Source: Pseudomonas faucium
GTDB taxonomy: Bacteria > Pseudomonadota > Gammaproteobacteria > Pseudomonadales > Pseudomonadaceae
DNA length: 55,765 nucleotides
Direction of reading: 5' to 3'
Assembly (NCBI RefSeq): GCF_021602585.1
Contig: NZ_BQIP01000030.1
Location: 1 to 55,765, forward strand
Shown here: positions 27,615 to 36,296 of the stretch, piece by piece
Position numbering within the stretch: position 1 is the first letter of the stretch
Layout: each line of letters begins with the position of its first letter
Translations under genes and position numbers: made by a program
The notes under the pieces: generated by a model
What the model was told of the DNA's origin: nothing
Databases searched by the model: none
The model's input: the letters and a program-made list of their open reading frames with translations, nothing else

Positions 27615-27674
27615 GGGGTCCGCGCCGCCCTTGAGAGCGGCGCAAGAATTGAGCTGTTGTTGTGGGAGCCTCCC

Positions 27675-29627
27675 ATGTTGAACACCCTGCTACCCATCCT
27701 GCTGTTCGCGGCCCTTGCCCTGGCGCTGCTCGGCGCCCTGCGCCGGGTGCGCATGTGGCGCCGCGGCCGGCCGGCCAAGGTCGACCTGCTCGGCGGCCTG
27801 CTGGCCATGCCGCGGCGCTACCTGGTGGACCTGCACCACGTGGTCGAGCGCGACAAGTACATGTCCAAGACCCACGTGGCCACCGCCGGCGGCTTCGTGC
27901 TGTCGGCCGTGCTGGCGATCCTGGTGCATGGCTTCGGCCTGCACAGCAAGATCCTCGGCTACGCCTTGCTGGTGGCCACGGTGATCATGTTCTGCGGCGC
28001 CATCTTCGTCTTCAAGCGCCGCCTGAACCCGCCCTCGCGCCTGTCCAAGGGCCCGTGGATGCGCCTGCCGAAAAGCCTGCTGGTGTTCGCCGCCAGCTTC
28101 TTCATCGCCACCTTGCCGGTGGCCGGCATCCTGCCGGCCAACAGCGGTGGCTGGGTGATGGTCGGCGTGCTCGGCCTGGGCGTGCTGTGGGGCGTGTCGG
28201 AGCTGTTCTTCGGCATGACCTGGGGCGGCCCGATGAAACACGCCTTCGCCGGTGCCCTGCACCTGGCCTGGCACCGCCGCGCCGAACGCTTCGGCGGCGG
28301 CCGCTCCACCGGCCTCAAGCCGCTGGACCTGGAAGACCGCAACGCCCCCCTGGGCGTGGAAAAACCGACCGACTTCACCTGGAACCAGCTGCTGGGCTTC
28401 GACGCCTGCGTGCAGTGCGGCAAATGCGAGGCCATGTGCCCGGCGTTCGCCGCCGGCCAGCCGCTGAACCCGAAAAAACTCATCCAGGACATGGTCATCG
28501 GCCTGGCCGGTGGCACCGACGCGCAGTTCGCCGGCAGCCCGTACCCCGGCAAGCCGATCGGCGAGCATGGCGGCAACCCGCACCAGCCGATCGTCAACGG
28601 CCTGGTCGATGCCGAGACGCTGTGGTCGTGCACCACTTGCCGCGCCTGCGTCGAGGAATGCCCGATGATGATCGAGCACGTCGATGCCATCGTCGACATG
28701 CGCCGCCACCTCACCCTGGAAAAGGGCGCGACCCCGAACAAGGGCGCCGAGGTGCTGGACAACCTGATCGCCACCGACAACCCGGGCGGTTTCGCGCCCG
28801 GTGGTCGCATGAACTGGGCGGCCGACCTCAACCTGAAGCTGCTGTCGGAGGTGAAAACGACCGACATTCTGTTCTGGGTCGGCGACGGCGCCTTCGACAT
28901 GCGCAACCAGCGCACCCTGCGCGCGTTCGTCAAGGTGCTCAAGGCCTCCGGCGTGGACTTCGCCGTGCTCGGCCTGGAAGAACGCGACAGTGGCGATGTG
29001 GCGCGGCGCCTTGGCGATGAAGCGACCTTCCAGCAACTGGCCAAGCGCAACATCCAGACGCTGGCCCAGTACAAGTTCCAGCGCATCGTCACCTGCGACC
29101 CGCACAGCTTCCATGTGCTCAAGAACGAGTACGGCGCACTGGGCGGCGACTACCAGGTGCAGCACCACAGCACCTACATCGCCGAGCTGATCGCGGCGAA
29201 CAAGCTCAACCTCGGCCAGCACAAGGGCGGCAGCGTCACCTACCACGACCCGTGCTACCTGGGCCGCTACAACGGCGAGTACGAAGCGCCGCGCGAAGTG
29301 CTCAAGGCATTGGGTATCGAGGTGCGCGAGATGCAGCGTTCGGGCTTCCGTTCGCGCTGCTGTGGTGGCGGCGGCGGTGCGCCGATCACCGACATCCCCG
29401 GCAAGCAGCGGATCCCCGACATGCGCATGGACGACATCCGCGAAACCCAGGCGGAGCTGGTGGCCGTGGGCTGCCCGCAGTGCACCGCGATGCTCGAAGG
29501 CGTGGTCGAACCGCGCCCACAGATCAAGGACCTCGCCGAGCTGGTGGCCGATGTGCTGATCGAAGAGGACACCGCCGCGACCCCAAAGTCGCCAGCGGTC
29601 AAACGTGAACCTGCGGAGGTGCACTGA
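27675..29627 (+). CDS. dgcB: DgcB, membrane iron-sulfur electron-transfer subunit
   Basis: 650 residues from the ATG at 27675 (GGGAG upstream). The first 190 residues contain about four membrane helices. Two [4Fe-4S] motifs follow: Cys245, 248, 251, 255 and Cys319, 322, 325, 329. The C-terminal half has two CCG-type domains (including YHDPCYLGRYNG and RCCGGGGGA), as in heterodisulfide-reductase-like proteins. It should carry electrons from dimethylglycine oxidation into the respiratory chain. The stop overlaps the etfA start by one base. Confidence 0.93.
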   Translation: MLNTLLPILLFAALALALLGALRRVRMWRRGRPAKVDLLGGLLAMPRRYLVDLHHVVERDKYMSKTHVATAGGFVLSAVLAILVHGFGLHSKILGYALLVATVIMFCGAIFVFKRRLNPPSRLSKGPWMRLPKSLLVFAASFFIATLPVAGILPANSGGWVMVGVLGLGVLWGVSELFFGMTWGGPMKHAFAGALHLAWHRRAERFGGGRSTGLKPLDLEDRNAPLGVEKPTDFTWNQLLGFDACVQCGKCEAMCPAFAAGQPLNPKKLIQDMVIGLAGGTDAQFAGSPYPGKPIGEHGGNPHQPIVNGLVDAETLWSCTTCRACVEECPMMIEHVDAIVDMRRHLTLEKGATPNKGAEVLDNLIATDNPGGFAPGGRMNWAADLNLKLLSEVKTTDILFWVGDGAFDMRNQRTLRAFVKVLKASGVDFAVLGLEERDSGDVARRLGDEATFQQLAKRNIQTLAQYKFQRIVTCDPHSFHVLKNEYGALGGDYQVQHHSTYIAELIAANKLNLGQHKGGSVTYHDPCYLGRYNGEYEAPREVLKALGIEVREMQRSGFRSRCCGGGGGAPITDIPGKQRIPDMRMDDIRETQAELVAVGCPQCTAMLEGVVEPRPQIKDLAELVADVLIEEDTAATPKSPAVKREPAEVH

Positions 29628-30859
29628 TGAGCGACATCATCCGCCGCGACCCACGCGCCGAGTGGATTGCCCGTAACCGCCTGCACCCGCTGCATGCAGC
29701 GCTGCAGACGCAACAAACCCGCTGGATGGGCCCCAACGGCCTGCTGCGCAAGAACCCGCATGCCATCGCCGCCGGCTTCATCGGCCCCAATGGCATCAAG
29801 CGCATCGACCGCAGCGGTGCCCAGCAGGGCACCGGCGTCGGTGGGCGGCGCAGTGCCGCTGCCGAAGTGCAATTGCCGCTGCACCAGGTGCCGGCGCCGG
29901 CATTCTTCATCGCCGTGGTGCCGGACATGGTCGGTGGCCGCCTGAGCAGCCACGACCGCGACCTGCTCGGCCTGGCCCACAGCCTGGCCGGCAGCGACGG
30001 CGCGGTGCTGGCGGTGGTGTTCGGCGAGCACAAGGAAAGCAACTTTTCCACAGCTGGTGTCGACCGCCTGCTGGTCATCGAGGGCGAGGCCTTCGCAGGT
30101 TATGCACCGGAGCAATTAGTGCAAGGCCTGCGGGCTGTGGATAACCAGTTCACCCCGCGCCACTGGCTGCTGCCCGACAGCCGCAGCGGTGGCGGCGAAC
30201 TGGGCCGGCGCCTGGGTGCGGCGCTGGGCGAGCGCCCGGCGACGCGGGTGTGGCAGGTCAAGGACGGCCAGTGCATCGGCCGCGCCGGTGCCGGCCAGCA
30301 GGATCTGCAACGGGCCGTGCCGCGCCTGATCCTGGGGGCGGCCGAGTGCGCCGAACCGGTCAGCGAAACCCGCCACGAGGCGTTGCCGGTGGAGTTGTCC
30401 ACAAACGTGGCGCGCAGCCTGTCGCGTATCGAAGACCTCGGCTCGGTGGCCGTGGACCCGGCGACCATCGCCATGGCCGAGGCCGAGTTCATCGTCTCCG
30501 GCGGCAACGGCGTCAAGGACTGGGCCCTCTACCACAAGGCCACCGCAGCGCTCGGCGCCACCGAAGGCGCCTCGCGGGTGGCAGTGGACGATGGCTTTAT
30601 GCCGCGCAACCGCCAGGTGGGCGCCACCGGTACCTGGGTCACGGCACGGGTTTATGTGGCTGTGGGTATCTCCGGTGCGATCCAGCACCTGCAGGGCATC
30701 GGTGCCTGCGACAAGGTGGTGGCGATCAACATGGACCCCGGCTGCGACATGATCAAACGGGCCGACCTGTCGGTGATTGGCGACAGTTCGGCGATTCTTG
30801 AGGCACTGATCGAGGCTGTGGAAAACTTCCGCAGCGGCGGCCAGCGCGACGCGGCATAA
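29627..30859 (+). CDS. etfA: Electron transfer flavoprotein alpha subunit of the dgc operon
   Basis: 410 residues, about 90 longer than housekeeping ETF-alpha because of an N-terminal extension (residues 1-70, with a ferredoxin-unlike basic segment). The C-terminal FAD-binding half has the expected VGATGTWVTARVYVAVGISGAIQHLQG and INMDPGCDMIKRADL segments. It pairs with the next gene and passes electrons from DgcAB. The symbol is by family; a dedicated name may exist. A consensus DnaA box lies inside the gene at 30136-30144. Confidence 0.88.
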   Translation: MSDIIRRDPRAEWIARNRLHPLHAALQTQQTRWMGPNGLLRKNPHAIAAGFIGPNGIKRIDRSGAQQGTGVGGRRSAAAEVQLPLHQVPAPAFFIAVVPDMVGGRLSSHDRDLLGLAHSLAGSDGAVLAVVFGEHKESNFSTAGVDRLLVIEGEAFAGYAPEQLVQGLRAVDNQFTPRHWLLPDSRSGGGELGRRLGAALGERPATRVWQVKDGQCIGRAGAGQQDLQRAVPRLILGAAECAEPVSETRHEALPVELSTNVARSLSRIEDLGSVAVDPATIAMAEAEFIVSGGNGVKDWALYHKATAALGATEGASRVAVDDGFMPRNRQVGATGTWVTARVYVAVGISGAIQHLQGIGACDKVVAINMDPGCDMIKRADLSVIGDSSAILEALIEAVENFRSGGQRDAA

Positions 30860-30869
30860 GGGCACGAGC

Positions 30870-31640
30870 ATGAGTACGAAAGTCATCAGCCTGGTTTCCA
30901 TCGGTGCCCACCCCAGCTCCGGCCGCGCCCGCCGCGCCGAGCAGGACGCACGCGCCGTGGAGCTGGGCTTGCAGCTGGCTGGGGATAACTTGCAGGTGGT
31001 GCATGCCGGCGACCCGCGTGAAGAAGCGCTGCGGGCCTACCTGGGCATGGGCCTGGATCATCTCGACGTGCTGGAGCAGCCGGCCGGCGCTGATGTGCTG
31101 GGCGTGCTCGGCGATTACCTGCGCGATGCCGGCGCCCAGTTGGTGCTGACTGGCAGCCAGGCCGAAACCGGCGAAGGTTCTGGGATGCTGCCGTTCCTGC
31201 TGGCGGAGAAACTGGGCTGGCCGTTGGTGGTGGGGCTGGCCGAAGTGGAATCGATCGACAACGGCACTGCCCAGGTGCTGCAAGCCTTGCCACGGGGGCA
31301 GCGGCGCCGGCTGAAGGTGCGCCTGCCGCTGCTGGCGACTGTGGATAACGCCGCGCCCAAGCCGCGTCAGAGCGCCTTTGGCCCGGCGCGCCGGGGCGTG
31401 CTGGCGGCGCGCAACGTGGCCATCGTCGAAGACGAACTGCTGGGCGAGGCCGAGCTGCAGCCGGCGCGGCCGCGGCCCAAGCGGCTCAAGGTGATCAAGG
31501 CCAAGAGCGGTGCCGACCGGATGAAGGCGGCCACGGCCAAGGCCAGTGGTGGGGGAGGCAAGGTGCTGAAGGATGTTTCTCCACAAGAAGGCGCCGAGGC
31601 GATTCTCAAGCTGCTGGTGGAAGAGGGCGTGCTGCGCTGA
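30870..31640 (+). CDS. etfB: Electron transfer flavoprotein beta subunit of the dgc operon
   Basis: 256 residues. ETF-beta-like, with DARAVELGLQLAG near the N-terminus, the LVLTGSQAETGEGSGMLPFLLAEKLGWPLV core and a long basic C-terminal tail. It is ten bases after etfA and ends the operon at a REP pair. It acts with EtfA as electron acceptor for dimethylglycine, and perhaps sarcosine, oxidation. Confidence 0.88.
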   Translation: MSTKVISLVSIGAHPSSGRARRAEQDARAVELGLQLAGDNLQVVHAGDPREEALRAYLGMGLDHLDVLEQPAGADVLGVLGDYLRDAGAQLVLTGSQAETGEGSGMLPFLLAEKLGWPLVVGLAEVESIDNGTAQVLQALPRGQRRRLKVRLPLLATVDNAAPKPRQSAFGPARRGVLAARNVAIVEDELLGEAELQPARPRPKRLKVIKAKSGADRMKAATAKASGGGGKVLKDVSPQEGAEAILKLLVEEGVLR

Positions 31641-31650
31641 CACGCGCCTG

Positions 31651-31763
31651 TGTAGGAGCGGCCTTGTGTCGCGATGGGCTGCGCAGCAGCCCCGGCAATC
31701 TCGAGTCGGTTCGGCAGCCTGGGGCCGCGTTGCGGCCCATCGCGACACAAGGCCGCTCCTACA
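31651..31763. repeat. REP pair (type B) after etfB
   Basis: Perfect 28-bp arms (31651-31678 and 31736-31763). The right arm supplies the stop codon of the leftward cold-shock-like gene, which ends at 31759. Confidence 0.9.
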
Positions 31764-31977
31764 GCAGCCCTCGCTTTACATTGAACGCCCAGCAACTCAA
31801 GCCTTCGACAATCGGATCGAACGTCACCCGCTCTCCCTCCAGCAGCTGTGCATTACCCGCCATCAGGATCGCAATACGCGTCACGAAGTAGTCCCCGCTA
31901 CCGTCATCTGCCTTGATCACTCCCACTCCGTTTACTCCATGGAACCACTTCACAGTGCCGACCAGGCGCCTGTGCAT
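31759..31977 (-). CDS. Degenerate cold-shock-domain protein
   Basis: 72 residues from the ATG at 31977, chosen because GAGGT lies seven bases upstream and a CspA-size product results; an in-frame TTG at 32019 would add 14 residues. The order of the fold is clear: GTVKWF, then DGSGDYFV, then LLEGERVTFDP, then AFNVKRG. The nucleic-acid-binding motifs have drifted: RNP1 (normally KGFGFI) reads NGVGVI, and RNP2 (normally VFVHFS) reads YFVTRI. RNA binding may be changed or lost. Its upstream region carries the same 18-bp motif as the RHS orphan genes. It is AT-richer than its neighbours and probably acquired. Confidence 0.6.
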   Translation of the reverse strand: MHRRLVGTVKWFHGVNGVGVIKADDGSGDYFVTRIAILMAGNAQLLEGERVTFDPIVEGLSCWAFNVKRGLL

Positions 31978-32041
31978 AAGTGACCTCGCATCAATGGCAT
32001 TTAGCTTGCCTGTAATCAATCACGAAGCCGAAGCAAGCGAA

Positions 32042-32059
32042 ACTGGCAAAAATGTCAGG
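32042..32059 (-). promoter_or_regulatory. RHS-type upstream motif before the cold-shock-like gene
   Basis: Read towards the gene the site is CCTGACATTTTTGCCAGT, 64 bases before the ATG. It and its flanks agree with the site before the RHS gene at 52299-53171 in 23 of 25 bases. Confidence 0.6.
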
Positions 32060-32502
32060 TGCCTGCGCAAGTTGCCCACGGAATCTGTTTGCCAAGGTGT
32101 GGATAAAGTGTTGGCGTATGGCTGTAGGCTCTATTCCACGTGGCCTGCAAGGCGTTGATCAAAAACTGATCATGGCGAAGTATCCACACGGGATACATCA
32201 CGCTGATGCACTTAGCGATTTTACCCACAATCGCTGTTAGCCGGTCTGTGGATAATATGTTCGATATCGCCTGCAGGCCACGCAGATCAATCCTTTCGCA
32301 GGTTTGGTCAAAAAACGCTCAAAACCTACGATAGATGCTGGATTCTTTGAAAACCGCTACTTATCCACAATGCGGTTGCCAGGGCTTGAGCAGTTGCTCA
32401 CAAACTCTGTTGGTGTATCTGTGGATAAGGTGTATGGAGTCCGCTGCAGCCCAATAGGCATGGTGCCTTGCCTGATTTGAACAAATAATGATCAGCGAAC
32501 TG

Positions 32503-32520
32503 CCTGGTATTTGTGTCAGT
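32503..32520 (+). promoter_or_regulatory. RHS-type upstream motif before the rightward RHS gene
   Basis: CCTGGTATTTGTGTCAGT, 59 bases before the ATG at 32580. It is the weakest of the four copies (14 of 18 bases shared with the cold-shock-like gene copy), but orientation and distance agree. Confidence 0.45.
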
Positions 32521-32579
32521 AGGCAAACCTTCAAGTCATCGCTACGGTACTGCAAACAGTTCAAACCTGTGGATAACGT

Positions 32580-33401
32580 ATGGCGACCTACTTGTTGACG
32601 ACAGACCTGCAACGCTCGGTGTTACCAGGCCTGCAGGCTTATTCACCTTACGGCTTCATGCAAGCCAACTCGGCACTGACGCTTGGTTTTTGTGGCCAGC
32701 ACCGCCATTCGTCCACCGGAAACTATCCGTTGGGCAATGGCCGTCGCTTCTATAATCCGGCCCTGATGCGATTCATGACGTACGACTCGCTCAGCCCGTT
32801 TTCCAAGGGAGGTATCAATGGGTATGCCTACTGTGGCGATGATCCGGTAAATCGGCATGACCCAAATGGGGCATTCTGGGGCGTCATACTCAGGGGCATT
32901 GGCGTGCTCTCCAGCGCTGCCACCTTCGGCGGCGCGTTCGTTCGAACAATGAAGAATATAGTCGGGCGCAGGGCGGCTTCGCGGGGCGTTAGCGGGGGGG
33001 CAAACCCTCATAAGGAGCTAACGACTCTGGCCAGGGTTTCGAACCAGCAGTTCAGCATGACTGGCGCGTTTGGTGTGGCCGGGCAGGTGGTCGCTGCCGC
33101 CAACGGGGTGACCCCAGGTATTCAGAATGCTGTGGATGTATTGGCTTTAGGAAACATGGTCACGAATCTGAGCGGCGGTTTGACAGGCAATTGGGCCGCA
33201 GGAACAGAAGTAGTCAACTACTTGCGAACTTATCCACGCGACATTCCTGGGGTATTGGGGGAGACGTTCATGGATTTGACGATGTTGGACGAGATGCTCT
33301 CTACCCTAGGCCGTGGGTTTACACACGTAGGCAGTGGACTTGCGGAAGCTGCGAGCAGGATCAGGTCGTTACGATCGACGCCCCATGTTGTCGCGGTGTA
33401 G
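32580..33401 (+). CDS. Orphan RHS-core protein, N-terminally short
   Basis: 273 residues. Residues 1-97 are an RHS-repeat-associated core (YSPYGF, LGNGRRFYNPALMRF, LSPFSKGGINGYAYC, DPVNRHDPNG) without the first 50 or so residues seen in the three related proteins of this window. Residues 98-273 are unlike any domain I know: glycine/alanine-rich amphipathic helices that could meet a membrane. A stop codon just before the ATG rules out an upstream extension. No immunity gene follows. It may be an effector delivered by another system, or a Tc-toxin-like fragment. That is inference. Confidence 0.75.
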   Translation: MATYLLTTDLQRSVLPGLQAYSPYGFMQANSALTLGFCGQHRHSSTGNYPLGNGRRFYNPALMRFMTYDSLSPFSKGGINGYAYCGDDPVNRHDPNGAFWGVILRGIGVLSSAATFGGAFVRTMKNIVGRRAASRGVSGGANPHKELTTLARVSNQQFSMTGAFGVAGQVVAAANGVTPGIQNAVDVLALGNMVTNLSGGLTGNWAAGTEVVNYLRTYPRDIPGVLGETFMDLTMLDEMLSTLGRGFTHVGSGLAEAASRIRSLRSTPHVVAV

Positions 33402-33479
33402 GAAATTGCCCGAGCATTCGGTTCGCCTTGCGCGCTCCAGATGTTAAGTCCGGAGCGCTGCCAGGTCACCGGCGATGGT

Positions 33480-34772
33480 TTACTGCGCCTGCACTTCTTT
33501 CAAGTAAGGCGCAGGCTCCGCCCCCAGGTTGGCCAGCACACGCTCGCTGTACCAGTCGATGAAGTTCACCACGCCAAACTCGTAAGTCTTCGAGTAAGGC
33601 CCGGGCTGATAGGCGCTGGAGTTGATCCCGCGCTGGTTCTCTTCGGCCAGGCGGCGGTCCTGGTCGTTGGTGGCGTCCCACACCTTGCGCATGCGCTCCG
33701 GGTCGTAGTCGACGCCTTCGACCGCATCCTTGTGCACCAGCCACTTGGTGGTGACCATGGTTTCCTGGGCGCTGATCGGCCACACGGTGAAGACGATCAT
33801 GTGGTCGCCCATGCAGTGGTTCCACGAGTGCGGCAGGTGCAGGATGCGCATCGAGCCCAGGTCCGGGTTCTTGATGCGGCCCATCAGCTTCTGGCAGGCC
33901 TGCTTGCCGTCCATGGTCATCGACACGGTGCCCTTGAGCAGCGGCATGCGCACGATGCGGTTACGCAGGCCGTGGCTCTTGTGCAGGTACGGGATCTTCT
34001 CGGCTTCCCAGGCGGCGGCGGAGGCGGCCACGTGGTCCTTGAAGTCCTGGCTGGCGCGCGGGTCGTTGGTGTCGTCCCATTCCAGAAGGGTTTGCAGCAA
34101 CTCGGGGTGCGAACCGTTGCAGTGGTAGCACTCGCGGTTGTTTTCCAGCACCAGCTTCCAGTTGGCCTTTTCCATCAAGGTGGTTTGCACCGCCACCTTG
34201 GCGTTGTCCATCTCGTAGGGCTCCATGTAGTGGTCCAGGGTGGCCAGGAACTCATCGATGGCAGGCGGGTTCTGCGCCAGGCTGATGAAGATGTAGCCGC
34301 CGGCGACCTTCACGTTCACCGGTTTCAGGCCGTACTGGTTCATGTCGAAATCGGCGCCCATTTCGGTGCCGGCGAACAGCAGGCGGCCGTCCAGTTCGTA
34401 GGTCCACTGGTGGTACGGGCATACCAGCTTGGCCACCTTGCCCTTTTCGCTGACGCACAGGCGCGAGCCGCGGTGGCGGCAGACGTTGTGGAAGGCATGC
34501 ACCTTACCTTCGGCGCCGCGCACCACGATGATCGGGTTCTTGCCGATCTGCAGGGTGATGTAGTTGCCCTTTGCCGGGATCTCGCAGGTCATGCCGGCGA
34601 TCAGCCATTCCTTGTGGAAGATCTCCTGCATGTCGATCTGGAACAGACGCTCGTCGGTGTAGAAAGGCTGGGGCAGCGAGTAGGTGCGCTCGCGGGTCTG
34701 CAGCATCTGGGCGGTGGCCTTGCGTGCAGGTTCCAGTGGATCGCCCAGGCTCAGGGTTGCGGTGACGTCCAT
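33480..34772 (-). CDS. gbcA: Glycine betaine monooxygenase, oxygenase subunit GbcA
   Basis: 430 residues from the ATG at 34772 (GAGGAA upstream). A Rieske non-heme iron oxygenase. The [2Fe-2S] ligands are Cys98, His100, Cys118 and His121, and the mononuclear iron motif is NNRECYHCNGSH (His217, His222). With GbcB it demethylates glycine betaine to dimethylglycine, releasing formaldehyde. It diverges from gbcB. The gene stands directly beside the accessory insertion with the RHS gene. Confidence 0.95.
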   Translation of the reverse strand: MDVTATLSLGDPLEPARKATAQMLQTRERTYSLPQPFYTDERLFQIDMQEIFHKEWLIAGMTCEIPAKGNYITLQIGKNPIIVVRGAEGKVHAFHNVCRHRGSRLCVSEKGKVAKLVCPYHQWTYELDGRLLFAGTEMGADFDMNQYGLKPVNVKVAGGYIFISLAQNPPAIDEFLATLDHYMEPYEMDNAKVAVQTTLMEKANWKLVLENNRECYHCNGSHPELLQTLLEWDDTNDPRASQDFKDHVAASAAAWEAEKIPYLHKSHGLRNRIVRMPLLKGTVSMTMDGKQACQKLMGRIKNPDLGSMRILHLPHSWNHCMGDHMIVFTVWPISAQETMVTTKWLVHKDAVEGVDYDPERMRKVWDATNDQDRRLAEENQRGINSSAYQPGPYSKTYEFGVVNFIDWYSERVLANLGAEPAPYLKEVQAQ

Positions 34773-35066
34773 CGTGTATTCCTCGGGGCCGTGTGCGGCC
34801 GGCAAAAGGTGGCTAATCGTTGTTGTGGTGCCGCAAGGCTGTGTGTCGCGAACAGCCGTTTCTTTTGCCGTGGAGTGTGCGTCCGAAGGCGGCGCGAACC
34901 GTATCCATGGGCGACATGGCCGATTTGAATTACGACGCCCCAGCCCTTGTAGCACGGGGCTGGTCGCGATAAGCACGCCGATGTCGCAGGCAGGAATGTA
35001 CGTCGCCTTCAGCTTGCGCATTATCCCAGCCATAAAAAGGCCAATTGTCGGCCGCTGGAGAAGAAC
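34773..35066. promoter_or_regulatory. Divergent promoter region of gbcA and gbcB
   Basis: These 294 bp separate the two subunits of one enzyme and should contain GbdR sites for both directions. I could not place the boxes with confidence. No REP element is present. Confidence 0.5.
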
Positions 35067-36167
35067 ATGTCCGATACCTTCCTCAATCCGGTCAGCACCC
35101 AGACCTGGGCCAACGGCCGCCACATCGTGCGCTGCGTCAAGGTCATCCAGGAGACCTGGGACGTGCGCACCTTCTGCTTCATGGCCGACCAGCCGATCAT
35201 GTTCTTCTTCAAGCCCGGGCAGTTCGTGACCCTGGAGCTGGAGATCGAAGGCAAGCCGGTGATGCGCTCGTACACCATCTCCAGTTCGCCGTCGGTGCCC
35301 TACAGCTTCTCGATCACCGTCAAGCGCGTGCCCGGCGGGCTGGTCTCCAACCACCTGCACGACACCATGCACGAAGGCGCCGAGCTGCCGGTGCACGGCC
35401 CGGTCGGGCTGTTCAACGCCATCGACTTCCCGGCGGGCAAGGTGCTGTACCTCTCCGGTGGCGTCGGCATCACCCCGGTGATGTCGATGGCGCGCTGGTT
35501 CTACGACACCAATGCCAATGTCGACATGGTCTTCGTGCACAGCGCCCGTTCACCCAAGGACATCATCTACCACCGCGAACTGGAGCAGATGGCGTCGCGC
35601 ATCCCCAACTTCAGCCTGCACATCATTTGCGAGAAGCACGGCCTGGGCGAGCCCTGGGCGGGCTACCGCGGTTACCTGAACCAGCGGCTGATGGAGCTGA
35701 TTGCGCCCGACTACATGGAGCGCACGGTGTTCTGCTGCGGCCCGACGCCGTACATGACCGCGGTCAAGCGTATGCTCGAAGCGGTCGGTTTCGACATGAA
35801 GAACTACCACGAGGAATCGTTCGGTGCGACGCCGGCCGAAGCCAAGGCCGACGCCGTGGAGCACGCCGAGCAGGCGGCCGACGCACCGGAAGTGGCGGCC
35901 GCGGACCTCAACCTGGTGGAGTTCATCGGCAGCGAGAAGAGCATCCGCGTCGCCCCGGGCGAGACCGTGCATGCGGCGGCGGCGAAGGTTGGGCTGATGA
36001 TCCCCAAAGCCTGCGGCATGGGCATTTGCGGGACCTGCAAGGTGCTCAAGCTGGGCGGCGAGGTGGAGATGGAGCACAACGGCGGGATAACCGAAGAGGA
36101 TGAAGCCGAGGGGTACATCCTGTCGTGCTGCAGCGTGCCGAAAGGGGATGTGCGGATCGATTACTGA
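35067..36167 (+). CDS. gbcB: Glycine betaine monooxygenase, reductase subunit GbcB
   Basis: 366 residues. A ferredoxin-NAD(P)H reductase of class IB order: FAD domain with RSYTISSSPS (about 69-78), an NAD domain with LSGGVGITPVMSMARW, an Ala/Glu-rich linker (about 255-285) and a C-terminal plant-type [2Fe-2S] domain with Cys316, 321, 324 and a last Cys at 354 or 355. It passes electrons from NADH to GbcA. AAGAAC precedes the ATG. The gene ends at a REP element. Confidence 0.94.
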   Translation: MSDTFLNPVSTQTWANGRHIVRCVKVIQETWDVRTFCFMADQPIMFFFKPGQFVTLELEIEGKPVMRSYTISSSPSVPYSFSITVKRVPGGLVSNHLHDTMHEGAELPVHGPVGLFNAIDFPAGKVLYLSGGVGITPVMSMARWFYDTNANVDMVFVHSARSPKDIIYHRELEQMASRIPNFSLHIICEKHGLGEPWAGYRGYLNQRLMELIAPDYMERTVFCCGPTPYMTAVKRMLEAVGFDMKNYHEESFGATPAEAKADAVEHAEQAADAPEVAAADLNLVEFIGSEKSIRVAPGETVHAAAAKVGLMIPKACGMGICGTCKVLKLGGEVEMEHNGGITEEDEAEGYILSCCSVPKGDVRIDY

Positions 36168-36198
36168 TCCGAGATTTTGGGGCTGCTTTGCAGCCCAA

Positions 36199-36269
36199 TC
36201 GCTGGCAAGCCAGCGCCTACAGTGGCAGCAGTGCTGCACCGATTCCTGTGGGAGCCGGCTTGCCGGCGA
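36199..36269. repeat. REP pair (type A, left unit diverged)
   Basis: A diverged unit (CGCTGGCAAGCCAGCG) and a canonical unit in inverse orientation between the convergent ends of gbcB and the chemoreceptor gene. Confidence 0.8.
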
Positions 36270-36296
36270 TTGGGCCGCAACGCGGCCCCAGCGGTA

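Larger units (their letters stand above)
31971..32576. other. Cluster of DnaA boxes
   Basis: Within 606 bp there are five exact TTATCCACA sites (32098-32106, 32247-32255, 32361-32369, 32420-32428, 32568-32576), one TTATGCACA (31971-31979) and two one-mismatch sites (32180-32188, 32221-32229), in both orientations. Two further exact sites lie in etfA and etfB (30136, 31340), and a one-mismatch site is in the RHS gene (33230). The region is AT-rich and has no gene besides the flanking ones. It may titrate DnaA or respond to DnaA. Confidence 0.7.

Noticed and set aside
24821-27808. A 995-codon open frame on the minus strand, and other long frames opposite asmA, the his genes, sox genes and etfA/dgcB
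   Set aside because: They lie antisense to confidently identified genes, have low-complexity Ala/Gly/Val/His-rich translations, and result from few stop codons in GC-rich DNA.
30136-31348. Replication origin spanning etfA-etfB to the RHS gene
   Set aside because: The DnaA boxes are striking, but there is no dnaA/dnaN/gyrB neighbourhood, no rep gene and no recognisable unwinding element with 13-mers. A titration or regulatory role is more likely.
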